Assembly: GCF_963674565.1 (NCBI RefSeq)
Contig: NZ_OY771430.1
Span: 992,001 to 1,056,000, forward strand
From: an uncultured Carboxylicivirga sp.
GTDB lineage: Bacteria > Bacteroidota > Bacteroidia > Bacteroidales > Marinilabiliaceae
DNA: 64,000 nt
Direction of reading: 5' to 3'
The notes under the pieces were generated by a model. That model was given only the letters and a program-made list of their open reading frames with translations. It searched no databases and was not told where the DNA came from. How positions within the stretch are numbered: position 1 is the first letter of the stretch; the number at the start of each line of letters is the position of its first letter. The position numbers and the translations under genes were made by a program. Below, piece by piece: positions 16,877-25,560 of the stretch.

Positions 16877-17863
16877 ATGGGCAAATTAGCTGTTATTGCA
16901 CTTGGTGGAAATGCACTGTTAAGAGATAATCAATTGGGAACAATTGAGGAGCAGGAGCAAAATACTACAGAAACTCTCGAGAATCTGATTTTTTTATTGA
17001 AAGAAGGATACGATATAGTTATTTCTCATGGAAACGGGCCTCAGGTTGGTAATATTGTAATGCGAAATGATGCCGGAGAACAATTGTATAATATTCCTCA
17101 AATGCCTTTAGATGTTTGCGTAGCTGATTCACAGGGAGGAATCGGTTATATGATTGAGAGAGCTTTAAAAAATGTTTTACGAAAGCATGGGATCTATAAA
17201 AATGTTTTGACTTTAATGACTTCAGTGGAAGTTGATCCTAATGATATAGCATTTACCAACCCAACTAAACGCATTGGAAAACAAGTAAGTTTTAAGGAGG
17301 CTGAGAAATTACAGAAAACCAAAGGTTGGGTATTCAAAGAAGAAAAAAAATCAAAAAGTGGATACCGAAGAGTTGTGCCTTCTCCACAACCCATAAACAT
17401 TGTTAATTGGGAAGTTATTGAGCGAAATGCACGACAAGGTACAGTTGTTATTGCAGTTGGAGGTGGTGGTATTCCTGTTTATATTGATGAAAAAGGAGAT
17501 ATTCGTCCGGCAGAAGCCGTAATTGATAAGGATGTGGCTTCATCATTGCTTGCCAATCAAATTAATGCTGATCGTTTTTATATATTAACAGATGTACCCT
17601 TTGTCTATGTTAATTATGGAGAACCGGATCAAAAAGTATTGGAGTTTCTTAATGTTGAGGATACCAGAAAGTATCTTGAAGCAGGTACTTTTGGAGAAGG
17701 AAATATGGCTCCGAAAATAAAAGCTGCACTTCAATTTGTTGAAGGTGGTGGAGAAATGAGTGTAATTACAGAATCCACAAAACTAGAAGACAAATCGTAC
17801 GGAACTAAAATTACCTTAAATTATGATGAGGCAGATTTAAAGAAATATGAGAATCAGAAATAA
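16877..17863 (+). CDS. arcC: Carbamate kinase
   Basis: 328 residues of the amino-acid kinase fold. Key blocks are LAVIALGGNALL at the N-terminus, ISHGNGPQVGN, and the late GNMAPKIKAALQFVEGGG. It converts carbamoyl phosphate and ADP to ATP and carbamate, the energy-yielding last step of arginine or citrulline fermentation. It starts at the second of two closely spaced ATGs; the first (16867) is out of frame. An ornithine carbamoyltransferase gene follows after 33 bases. No arginine deiminase or antiporter is visible here. Confidence 0.94.
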   Translation: MGKLAVIALGGNALLRDNQLGTIEEQEQNTTETLENLIFLLKEGYDIVISHGNGPQVGNIVMRNDAGEQLYNIPQMPLDVCVADSQGGIGYMIERALKNVLRKHGIYKNVLTLMTSVEVDPNDIAFTNPTKRIGKQVSFKEAEKLQKTKGWVFKEEKKSKSGYRRVVPSPQPINIVNWEVIERNARQGTVVIAVGGGGIPVYIDEKGDIRPAEAVIDKDVASSLLANQINADRFYILTDVPFVYVNYGEPDQKVLEFLNVEDTRKYLEAGTFGEGNMAPKIKAALQFVEGGGEMSVITESTKLEDKSYGTKITLNYDEADLKKYENQK

Positions 17864-17896
17864 TTACCAATGTAACTTTATCTAAAATATTAAACT

Positions 17897-18898
17897 ATGG
17901 GTTTTAATCTTAAAAATAGAAACTTTTTAAAATTACTTGATTTTACTCAGCAAGAAATCAAGTTTTTATTAAAATTGGCTCAAGACCTGAAAACTGCTAA
18001 ATATGCCGGAATCGAACAGCCAAGATTGACAGGTAAAAATATTGCATTGATTTTTGAAAAATCATCTACTCGAACCAGATGTGCATTTGAGGTGGCAGCT
18101 CTTGATCAGGGTGCACATGTTACTTATTTAGGTCCTTCCGGATCGCAAATAGGTCACAAAGAATCGATGAAAGATACTGCTCGTGTATTAGGTAGAATGT
18201 ATGATGGTATTGAATACCGTGGATATGGTCAGACTATTGTGGAGGAGTTGGCAAAATATGCAGGAGTTCCAGTCTGGAATGGTTTGACAGATGAGTTTCA
18301 TCCGACGCAGATTTTGGCCGACTTTTTAACTATGATGGAACATACTGATTTGCCACTGAATCAGGTTTCGTATGCTTATTTGGGCGACGCTCGAAATAAT
18401 ATGGCAAATTCTTTATTGGTTGGTGGTGCCATTATGGGAATGGATGTACGCATTGTTGGTCCAAAAAGTTTGCAACCAGATGCTTCTTTAATAAAGCAAT
18501 GTGAGGAAATTGCTGAAAAGTCAGGTGCTACCATTACAATAACTGATGATGTAAAAACTGGAGTGGAAGGTTGTGATTTTCTTTACACTGATGTTTGGGT
18601 GTCGATGGGTGAACCAGAGGATGTTTGGAAAGAACGTGTTGAATTGCTCTTACCATATCAAATAAATACTAAGACTATGGAGATGACTGGTAATCCAGGA
18701 TGTAAATTTCTACATTGTTTGCCAGCTTTTCACAATCGCGAAACTAAAGTGGGAGAAGAGATATATCAGAAGTTTGGTTTGGAAGGAATGGAAGTCACTG
18801 AAGATGTATTCGAATCACCTGCTTCAATTGTTTTTGATCAGGCCGAGAACAGAATGCATACAATAAAGGCTGTTATGGTAGCAACATTAGGATCCTAA
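17897..18898 (+). CDS. Ornithine carbamoyltransferase, probably catabolic
   Basis: 333 residues. The carbamoyl-phosphate-binding STRTR motif is at 57-61 and the ornithine-binding HCLP motif at 273-276. With carbamate kinase directly upstream, the likely direction is phosphorolysis of citrulline to ornithine and carbamoyl phosphate, feeding ATP formation. The length and the FLHCLPAFH context fit the ArcB/ArgI type. Bacteroidota often use an N-acetyl- or N-succinyl-ornithine carbamoyltransferase for biosynthesis; this one lacks obvious features of those and looks like a standard enzyme. Confidence 0.9.
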   Translation: MGFNLKNRNFLKLLDFTQQEIKFLLKLAQDLKTAKYAGIEQPRLTGKNIALIFEKSSTRTRCAFEVAALDQGAHVTYLGPSGSQIGHKESMKDTARVLGRMYDGIEYRGYGQTIVEELAKYAGVPVWNGLTDEFHPTQILADFLTMMEHTDLPLNQVSYAYLGDARNNMANSLLVGGAIMGMDVRIVGPKSLQPDASLIKQCEEIAEKSGATITITDDVKTGVEGCDFLYTDVWVSMGEPEDVWKERVELLLPYQINTKTMEMTGNPGCKFLHCLPAFHNRETKVGEEIYQKFGLEGMEVTEDVFESPASIVFDQAENRMHTIKAVMVATLGS

Positions 18899-18910
18899 TA
18901 ATACATATAA

Positions 18911-18957
18911 AAAAAAGCGAGCATTTACATTGAGGTGCTCGCTTATTAATATTTTTT
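18911..18957. terminator. Bidirectional terminator between the carbamoyltransferase gene and dapF
   Basis: Stem AAGCGAGCA (18915-18923) / TGCTCGCTT (18936-18944). A-rich on the left and T-rich on the right, so it can serve both converging genes. Confidence 0.8.
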
Positions 18958-18965
18958 AGGGTAGC

Positions 18966-19748
18966 TTATAATTCAATGTTACCTTTAAATACAAAAGTAG
19001 CCGGACCAACTAACCAAATATTACTGAAACTTCCATCCGAATTAGCGTCGAAGTGTACGTTAAGTTTACCTCCAAGAACCTCAATATCAAAGTTACTAAT
19101 TGCTTTTTTCTTGAAATGAGCAGATATAGCAGATGCAACAACTCCTGTGCCGCAGGCTAATGTTTCATCTTCAACACCTCGCTCATAAGTCCTAACTTTA
19201 AGGGTGCTATCGTTTATAAAATGTACGAAGTTTGCATTTGTTCCGCCAGGTTTAAAAGTTTCTGAATATCGGACTTCTGATCCCATTTTGTAAATATCCA
19301 GCTGATCCACTGATTGATGAAACTGCACAAAATGCGGTGAGCCGGTATCTAAGAAAGTATATTCATCTTTTAAATCAACTTTGTTAACATCAATCATTTT
19401 TAATGATACTATACCATTGTCATATTTGGCTTCATGAAGACCATCTACGGCCATAAACTGAAATACTTCGTTTGAAGGCACAATATCTAAATGCACAGCA
19501 AATGCAGCAATACATCTTCCTCCATTACCACACATGGATGCTTCATTACCATCACTGTTAAAATAACGCATTGTAAAATCATATTCCGGATGGTTTTCAA
19601 GCAGCATCAGACCATCTCCACCAATACCAAATCTTCTGTCGCATAATAAACGAACAGCTTCAGTGTTGCTTCCATCAAAATGATTATCACGATTGTCTAT
19701 AATTACAAAATCGTTTCCGGTTCCCTGGTATTTATAAAATTCAATCAT
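18966..19748 (-). CDS. dapF: Diaminopimelate epimerase
   Basis: 260 residues. The two catalytic cysteines are C73 (MCGNGGRC) and C199 (ACGTG), and the N-terminus has the family motif YQGTGNDFVIIDN. It interconverts LL- and meso-diaminopimelate for lysine and peptidoglycan synthesis. It is alone in its transcription unit, with a -7 box at 19821-19828 and a leader hairpin at 19765-19782. Confidence 0.96.
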   Translation of the reverse strand: MIEFYKYQGTGNDFVIIDNRDNHFDGSNTEAVRLLCDRRFGIGGDGLMLLENHPEYDFTMRYFNSDGNEASMCGNGGRCIAAFAVHLDIVPSNEVFQFMAVDGLHEAKYDNGIVSLKMIDVNKVDLKDEYTFLDTGSPHFVQFHQSVDQLDIYKMGSEVRYSETFKPGGTNANFVHFINDSTLKVRTYERGVEDETLACGTGVVASAISAHFKKKAISNFDIEVLGGKLNVHFDANSDGSFSNIWLVGPATFVFKGNIEL

Positions 19749-19764
19749 ATTTTACAGATTGGCC

Positions 19765-19782
19765 TGACAAGTTGTCTTGTCA
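19765..19782. repeat. Perfect hairpin in the dapF leader
   Basis: TGACAAG (19765-19771) / CTTGTCA (19776-19782) with a 4-base loop, 17 bases before the dapF ATG on the minus strand. Confidence 0.45.
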
Positions 19783-19820
19783 ATAAAACAAATACATCAA
19801 CGATGCGTTTAACCTTTATA

Positions 19821-19828
19821 CAAAGGTA
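19821..19828 (-). promoter_or_regulatory. -7 element before dapF
   Basis: TACCTTTG on the minus strand, matching TAnnTTTG, about 72 bases before the start codon. Confidence 0.45.
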
Positions 19829-19962
19829 GCCTTGTAATGTTTAAATTCCATTAACAAAGGATAAAAAAAAGTTAAGGTTACATTATAATTACCGTAAGGC
19901 ATATGTTTTGTATAATTTGACCTGGTAATTTTAATAATTGTATGATCTAAATCTTAACTGTT

Positions 19963-21441
19963 ATGAATACAAAAAAATATTTATTGACATTTTTTGTAGC
20001 AACAGTAAGCGCTGTTCTTGCTGTTCTAATTTATTCAAGCATTGTTAAACCTGAAACAGAAGTCAGATATGTAAGCGAGCATTCAGTTCCTGTGGCGAAT
20101 GTGAATTTACCTCCATCAAATGTGCAATTGCCTGATCTTACATATGCTTCAGAAAAATCAGTTCATGCTGTTGTACACGTAAAAACTGTTTCCAGAGGAC
20201 AAAGTTACAGTGGTTCAGGTAATCCTTTGTTTGATTACTTTTTTGGGCCGGGAAGTGGATATAATAAAGAGCCACAGCCAGTCATGGGTGCAGGGTCAGG
20301 AGTGATTTTAACAACTGATGGATATATCGTTACTAATAACCATGTAATTGATGGGGCCGAGCAGATTGAAGTGGTTTTGAATGATAAGAGAACATTTACT
20401 GCAGAATTGGTTGGGACAGATCCTAATTCGGATATTGCTCTTTTAAAAGTAGATGCTAAAGATTTGCCTTTTTTATCTTATGGTAATTCTGATGACTTAA
20501 AAGTAGGAGAATGGGTTTTGGCTGTTGGTAATCCATTTAACTTAACTTCCACAGTTACTGCAGGTATTGTAAGTGCTAAGGCCAGAAGTATTAATATAAT
20601 TGCAAACGGACGTCAGAATTATGGCATAGAGTCCTTTATTCAGACGGATGCTGCGGTTAATCCAGGAAATAGTGGAGGAGCCCTTGTGAACCAAAATGGA
20701 GAATTAATTGGTATCAATACAGCTATTGCTTCACGAACAGGTTCTTATTCGGGTTACTCTTTTGCTGTACCGGTCTCAATTGCTAAAAAAGTAGTAGCTG
20801 ATTTGATGGAATATGGAGAGGTACAGCGTGCTCTATTGGGTGTTAGCATCCTGGATGTTAATAAAGAAAGTCTTGCCGAGTTTGGACTTGATCCTATGGA
20901 TAAGATGGAAGGTGTTTTAGTTGGAGGTGTGACTGAAAATGGTGGAGCTGCAGAAGCTGGTATAGAAAAGGCTGATATTATTTTGAGTGTTGATGGAGAT
21001 AAAGTAAACTCTGTTCCTCAATTACAGGAACGAGTTAGCAGACATCGTCCGGGTGAAGTTGTAAATATTATGGTTTTAAGAGATGGCAAAAAGAAAACTT
21101 TTAATGTAACTTTACGTAATATACGTGGAACAACCGGAATTTTAACTAGTAGTAGTGATGATTTAACCTTGGGTGCAACACTTAAAGAGTTGACTGATAA
21201 GGAAAAATACAGACTGGGCATTCGGTATGGAATTCGTGTGGAAAGTCTGACTGATGGGAGTTTGCAAAAAAGTGGTGTTAAAGAAGGATATATAATAACA
21301 AAAGCTAATAAAATTGCTATAGAATCGGTTGAGGATTTTAAAGAAGTGGTTAAAAAGGTTGAAGTAGGTGATGGTTTATTTCTTACGGGTATCTATCCCA
21401 ATGGAAGAGTTGCTTATTATGCTATAAACATTCATGAATAA
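19963..21441 (+). CDS. HtrA/DegP-family periplasmic serine protease
   Basis: 492 residues. An N-terminal membrane anchor or signal (about 7-27) is followed by a trypsin-like domain with the triad H127 (NNHVIDG), D157 (NSDIALLKVD) and S237 (NPGNSGGAL). A first PDZ domain spans roughly 295-385 (GVLVGGV, GAAEAGIEKADII) and a second, weaker one lies at the C-terminus. It would degrade or refold damaged envelope proteins. It is transcribed divergently from dapF and is followed by rpoD 78 bases later. Confidence 0.93.
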   Translation: MNTKKYLLTFFVATVSAVLAVLIYSSIVKPETEVRYVSEHSVPVANVNLPPSNVQLPDLTYASEKSVHAVVHVKTVSRGQSYSGSGNPLFDYFFGPGSGYNKEPQPVMGAGSGVILTTDGYIVTNNHVIDGAEQIEVVLNDKRTFTAELVGTDPNSDIALLKVDAKDLPFLSYGNSDDLKVGEWVLAVGNPFNLTSTVTAGIVSAKARSINIIANGRQNYGIESFIQTDAAVNPGNSGGALVNQNGELIGINTAIASRTGSYSGYSFAVPVSIAKKVVADLMEYGEVQRALLGVSILDVNKESLAEFGLDPMDKMEGVLVGGVTENGGAAEAGIEKADIILSVDGDKVNSVPQLQERVSRHRPGEVVNIMVLRDGKKKTFNVTLRNIRGTTGILTSSSDDLTLGATLKELTDKEKYRLGIRYGIRVESLTDGSLQKSGVKEGYIITKANKIAIESVEDFKEVVKKVEVGDGLFLTGIYPNGRVAYYAINIHE

Positions 21442-21519
21442 AATCTTTAATAAAACTTGTCAATAGTTGGAAAAGCGGTTAAATTGTAGTAATTTCGCGC
21501 GGTAATTTTCGAAAGGGAT

Positions 21520-22380
21520 ATGAGACAACTAAAAATAACAAAGTCAATAACAAACCGTGAGAGCGCGTCGCTCGATAAGTATCTTCAAGAGATTGGTCGT
21601 GAAGAATTAATCTCTGTAGAAGAGGAAGTTGAGTTAGCTCAGCGCATCAAAAAAGGTGATCAAATTGCTTTGGAAAAATTAACAAGGGCTAACTTGCGAT
21701 TTGTGGTATCTGTTGCAAAACAATACCAAAACCAGGGTTTAAGCCTGCCTGACTTAATTAATGAAGGAAACTTAGGACTTATTAAAGCTGCAGAAAAGTT
21801 TGATGAAACTCGTGGTTTTAAGTTTATTTCATATGCCGTTTGGTGGATTCGTCAGTCTATCTTGCAAGCATTGGCTGAGCAATCTCGTATTGTTCGTCTG
21901 CCATTGAATCAAGTTGGGTCTTTGAATAAAATTAATAAGGCATATTCAAAGTTCGAACAGGAGAATGAGCGTAAGCCATCACCTGAAGAATTGGCAGATA
22001 AATTAGAATTGCCAGCTGACAAAGTTGCAGATACAATGAGGGTTTCTGGTCGTCATATTTCTGTAGATGCACCGTTTGTAGAAGGAGAGGATAATAGTTT
22101 GCTGGATGTTTTGGTGAACAGTGATTCTCCAAATGCTGATAAGACTTTAATAAATGAATCATTAGCCCGCGAAATTGAAAGAGCTTTAGCTACATTAACT
22201 GAGCGTGAGAGTGACATAATTAAGTTGTTTTTCGGAATTGGTTGCCAGGAGATGACTTTGGAAGAGATTGGAGAACGATTTGGGTTGACAAGAGAACGTG
22301 TACGCCAGATTAAGGAGAAAGCAATTCGTCGCCTTCGTCATACTTCCAGAAGTAAACTACTGAAATCCTATTTGGGATAA
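21520..22380 (+). CDS. rpoD: Primary sigma factor RpoD (short Bacteroidota form)
   Basis: 286 residues. It starts with MRQLKITKSITNRE and has region 1.2 (SLDKYLQEIGREELIS), region 2 (ANLRFVVSVAKQYQNQGL through RGFKFISYAVWWIRQSI), region 3 and region 4 with its helix-turn-helix (LEEIGERFGLTRERVRQIKEKA). Region 1.1 is absent, as in the known housekeeping sigma of Bacteroidota that reads TTTG/TAnnTTTG promoters; such promoters are found repeatedly in this window. Confidence 0.96.
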   Translation: MRQLKITKSITNRESASLDKYLQEIGREELISVEEEVELAQRIKKGDQIALEKLTRANLRFVVSVAKQYQNQGLSLPDLINEGNLGLIKAAEKFDETRGFKFISYAVWWIRQSILQALAEQSRIVRLPLNQVGSLNKINKAYSKFEQENERKPSPEELADKLELPADKVADTMRVSGRHISVDAPFVEGEDNSLLDVLVNSDSPNADKTLINESLAREIERALATLTERESDIIKLFFGIGCQEMTLEEIGERFGLTRERVRQIKEKAIRRLRHTSRSKLLKSYLG

Positions 22381-22403
22381 TCAATCTCAATAATAATATA
22401 GAC

Positions 22404-22434
22404 AAAGCCCTCGATTATTTCGAGGGCTTTTTGA
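22404..22434. terminator. Bidirectional terminator between rpoD and uvrB
   Basis: Perfect 11-bp stem AAAGCCCTCGA (22404-22414) / TCGAGGGCTTT (22420-22430), 5-base loop. The uvrB stop codon lies in the loop (22415-22417), so the terminator overlaps the gene end. Confidence 0.88.
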
Positions 22435-24418
22435 TTAATAGTTCTTCTAATCGAATAATTTCATCTCTGTATTGAGCAGCAAGTATAAAATCCAGTTCTT
22501 TTGCTGCTTTTTGCATTTCCTTTTTAGTTTTATCTATAGTTTTCTGTAAAGCTTCTTTGCTCATGTAGCCAATTACTGGATCGGCAGCTATATCTTTACC
22601 TTCGGGTTCAACGTATGCCTTTGTTTTACCTTTTAATACGTTTGTATTCTGTTTGTTTATTTGAGTAGGAGTGATGTTGTTATCTTCATTGTATTTAAGC
22701 TGTTTCAACCTTCTGTAGTTAGTGCTGTCAATAGTTGCCTGCATACTTTTGGTAATTTTATCAGCGTACATGATAACTTTTCCATTCAAATTTCGGGCTG
22801 CTCGTCCTGCTGTTTGGGTAAGGGATCGCTCAGAGCGCAAGAAACCTTCTTTATCAGCATCAAGAATGGCAACAAGAGATACTTCTGGTAAATCTAATCC
22901 CTCTCTTAAAAGGTTAACTCCAACCAGTACATCAAATGTACCGGCCCGAAGGTTTTCCATTATCTTAACACGTTCTAAAGTGTCAACATCAGAATGAATA
23001 TATTCACAATTAACAGATACTCGGTTTAAGTATTTTGTTAATTCTTCGGCCATCCGTTTTGTTAAGGTAGTTACAAGAGTACGCTCATTTTTTTCAATTC
23101 TTTCCTGTATTTCATTAATGAGATCGTCAATTTGATTTAAGCTTGGTCGGATATCAATCACCGGGTCAACTAGTCCGGTTGGACGAATTAATTGTTCAAC
23201 AATAACACCTTCAGATTTTTCCAGCTCATAATCAGCAGGGGTTGCACTTACGTAAATAACTTGATTCACTAATTGTTCGAACTCCTCAAATCTAAGGGGT
23301 CTGTTGTCCATTGCTGCAGGTAATCTGAATCCATATTCAACCAGGTTTTGTTTTCTTGATTTATCACCACCATACATAGCTCTGATTTGAGGTATAGTTA
23401 CGTGGCTTTCGTCAATAATGGTCAGAAAATCCTCAGGAAAATAGTCGAGGAGGCAGAAGGGGCGTGTCCCCTCTTTTCTACCATCAAAATATCTGGAGTA
23501 ATTTTCGATTCCGGGACAATATCCAAGTTCTCTAATCATTTCAAGATCGTAATTAACTCTTTCATCGAGTCTTTTAGCTTCCTGCTTCTTACCATTTTCT
23601 CTCAGGAATGATAAGTGTTGAATTAAATCATCCTGAATTTCTTTAATGGCTTGTTGGGTTTTTGCTTTTGAGGTAATAAATATATTAGCAGGATAGATAA
23701 CTGTTGAATCTAGTGATTCGATTTTTGCTCCGCTGTCAGGATTGAAAGTTTCAATTTCTTCAATTTCATCTCCCCAGAAAATAACTCTGCATGCATAATC
23801 TGAGTAGGCAAGGAAAATTTCAACAGTATCACCTTTTACGCGGAAATTTCCTCTTTCAAACATTACTTCGTTTCTGGAGTATAGACTATCCACTAATTGG
23901 CGTAAAAAAGCATTTCTGGTTATCTGATCTCCAACTTTAAGATAGATTACACCCTCGTGGAAGTCTTCCGGATTTCCTATTCCATATAAACACGACACTG
24001 AAGACACTACAATTACATCCCTTCTTCCTGATAGTAAGGCAGACGTTGCACTGAGTCGTAGTTTTTCAATTTCATCATTTATTGAAAGATCCTTTTCAAT
24101 ATAAGTATCAGTTACTGGAAGGTAAGCCTCTGGTTGGTAATAGTCGTAGTATGATACAAAGTATTCAACCGCATTATCAGGAAAGAAGGTTTTAAACTCA
24201 CCATAAAGCTGTGCGGCAAGTGTTTTATTATGTGATAGAATTAAAGTAGGTCTTTGAGTTTCTTTAATAACATTGGCCATGGTAAAGGTTTTACCAGAGC
24301 CTGTAACGCCTAAAAGTGTCTGATGCTTGGCGTTATTGAAGATTCCTTCTTTTAGGGCTATGATAGCTTGAGGTTGATCTCCTGTGGGAGAGAAGTCTGC
24401 CGTAATTTTAAAATCCAT
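22415..24418 (-). CDS. uvrB: Excinuclease ABC subunit B
   Basis: 667 residues. Walker A GVTGSGKT has K43; the beta-hairpin region SYYDYYQPEAYLP, the helicase motif DESHVTIPQ, and the C-terminal UvrC-binding UVR motif (about 628-662) are all present. It verifies damage and loads UvrC in nucleotide-excision repair. A consensus promoter at 24439-24471 lies just upstream. Length is normal for the family. Confidence 0.97.
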   Translation of the reverse strand: MDFKITADFSPTGDQPQAIIALKEGIFNNAKHQTLLGVTGSGKTFTMANVIKETQRPTLILSHNKTLAAQLYGEFKTFFPDNAVEYFVSYYDYYQPEAYLPVTDTYIEKDLSINDEIEKLRLSATSALLSGRRDVIVVSSVSCLYGIGNPEDFHEGVIYLKVGDQITRNAFLRQLVDSLYSRNEVMFERGNFRVKGDTVEIFLAYSDYACRVIFWGDEIEEIETFNPDSGAKIESLDSTVIYPANIFITSKAKTQQAIKEIQDDLIQHLSFLRENGKKQEAKRLDERVNYDLEMIRELGYCPGIENYSRYFDGRKEGTRPFCLLDYFPEDFLTIIDESHVTIPQIRAMYGGDKSRKQNLVEYGFRLPAAMDNRPLRFEEFEQLVNQVIYVSATPADYELEKSEGVIVEQLIRPTGLVDPVIDIRPSLNQIDDLINEIQERIEKNERTLVTTLTKRMAEELTKYLNRVSVNCEYIHSDVDTLERVKIMENLRAGTFDVLVGVNLLREGLDLPEVSLVAILDADKEGFLRSERSLTQTAGRAARNLNGKVIMYADKITKSMQATIDSTNYRRLKQLKYNEDNNITPTQINKQNTNVLKGKTKAYVEPEGKDIAADPVIGYMSKEALQKTIDKTKKEMQKAAKELDFILAAQYRDEIIRLEELLIKKPSK

Positions 24419-24438
24419 TCTTTCAGTCTTGATTTTGT

Positions 24439-24471
24439 CAAATTTAAGAAAAGATAAAGAATGGTAACAAA
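24439..24471 (-). promoter_or_regulatory. Predicted promoter of uvrB
   Basis: On the minus strand: TTTG (24468-24471), 21-base spacer, TAAATTTG (24439-24446). The TTTG is part of the T-tract of the preceding terminator. Confidence 0.6.
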
Positions 24472-24495
24472 AAAGAGCTGCACTTGCAGCTCTTT
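24468..24495 (-). terminator. Terminator of the outer-membrane barrel gene
   Basis: Stem AAAGAGCTGCA (24472-24482) / TGCAGCTCTTT (24485-24495) followed on the minus strand by TTTTTTG. It lies 7 bases after the barrel-protein stop. Confidence 0.85.
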
Positions 24496-24502
24496 AAATA
24501 TT

Positions 24503-25339
24503 TTATCTTCTTCTTAGTGATTTTCGTCTTTTGTTTATTGACTTGAGATTTTTCCTTGATGATGTACTCATTTCTCGTCGTGTTTTTAGATAAGCTTTTC
24601 TGTTATACTTTGGTTCATTTTTCCATTTACTGTCTTTAAGTAAGAACGAAACACCAACTGTTGCAGTGTAATAAAAATCAGAAGCATCTGTTTGATGGAC
24701 TGTAGTGATGTTACCTGGTGTTCCGCTATACCATTCTTTATGACCATCAACCATATCGCTAAAAGGTAGTGTAGCGGTATATTCTGCATTTACACTAATT
24801 ACAGAATTAACCCAATAGGATAATCCCAAGCCACCTGAAACAGCAGGAGCAATTCCTGAAATGTGATGTCTGAGAGTATTAGGATCAAAACCTGCAGGAC
24901 CATACCATGTTTTAGTATTATAATAAACTAAACCAAACTGTCCAATCATATAAGGGCTAAAAGAACGCTGCTTAAAATAACCTAATGCTAAGTCTAATGG
25001 TTTGAACTTTAGTCCAACCATAAAATCAGTATAGTAGTTCTCAAAATAAGCATATAATAAATCAGTGTCACCACTAAATTGTTCACCTTTCATATTTCCA
25101 CCCATTAGTTGTATGCGGGCAGATAAATATGGTAATAGCTCTTTTTCGGCAGCACCACCAAATGAGTAACTGGTTCTGGATTGATCAACTAAATCACCAT
25201 AAAACATGTTAATACCCGCTCGTGGCGTCAGGTGAACTCCATCCCATAATGTTGATCTGCGTCTTCTTTGAGCTGATGCTTGACTGACAAAAGCAAACAC
25301 AGTTAGTGTTAGGATGAGATATCTTATTGGTTTCGGCAT
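24503..25339 (-). CDS. Outer-membrane beta-barrel protein with a basic C-terminal tail
   Basis: 278 residues with a signal peptide (about 1-23, ASAQ). The middle alternates aromatic and small residues in strands typical of an 8-10-stranded barrel (VHLTPRAGINMFYGDL, YTATVGVSFLL). The last 45 or so residues after the final strand are very basic (NRKAYLKTRREM through KKSLRRR-like end), unusual for a barrel protein and likely periplasmic. The specific family is not recognised. It ends in a terminator and is alone in its unit. Confidence 0.7.
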   Translation of the reverse strand: MPKPIRYLILTLTVFAFVSQASAQRRRRSTLWDGVHLTPRAGINMFYGDLVDQSRTSYSFGGAAEKELLPYLSARIQLMGGNMKGEQFSGDTDLLYAYFENYYTDFMVGLKFKPLDLALGYFKQRSFSPYMIGQFGLVYYNTKTWYGPAGFDPNTLRHHISGIAPAVSGGLGLSYWVNSVISVNAEYTATLPFSDMVDGHKEWYSGTPGNITTVHQTDASDFYYTATVGVSFLLKDSKWKNEPKYNRKAYLKTRREMSTSSRKNLKSINKRRKSLRRR

Positions 25340-25560
25340 TCGAATGTGCTTTGAATTTTGAATGTAAAAATGTGAAAAAGTTTGTTATTAGAAAAATCAA
25401 TTTTTTGTAAAAACGATAAAAATGACGTTTCTAAGCTAAAAACTTTATAGATTATCAATTTTTAATAGTGAATGTTACGTTCCTTTAGACTTAAATATAT
25501 CCCAATTTGTTACTAAATTTTGATTAAATGTAGTAAACTTCTTGAAATTATAGTCTATCA

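Noticed and set aside
16877..18898. Complete arginine deiminase operon
   Set aside because: Only carbamate kinase and ornithine carbamoyltransferase are present; no deiminase or antiporter in the window.
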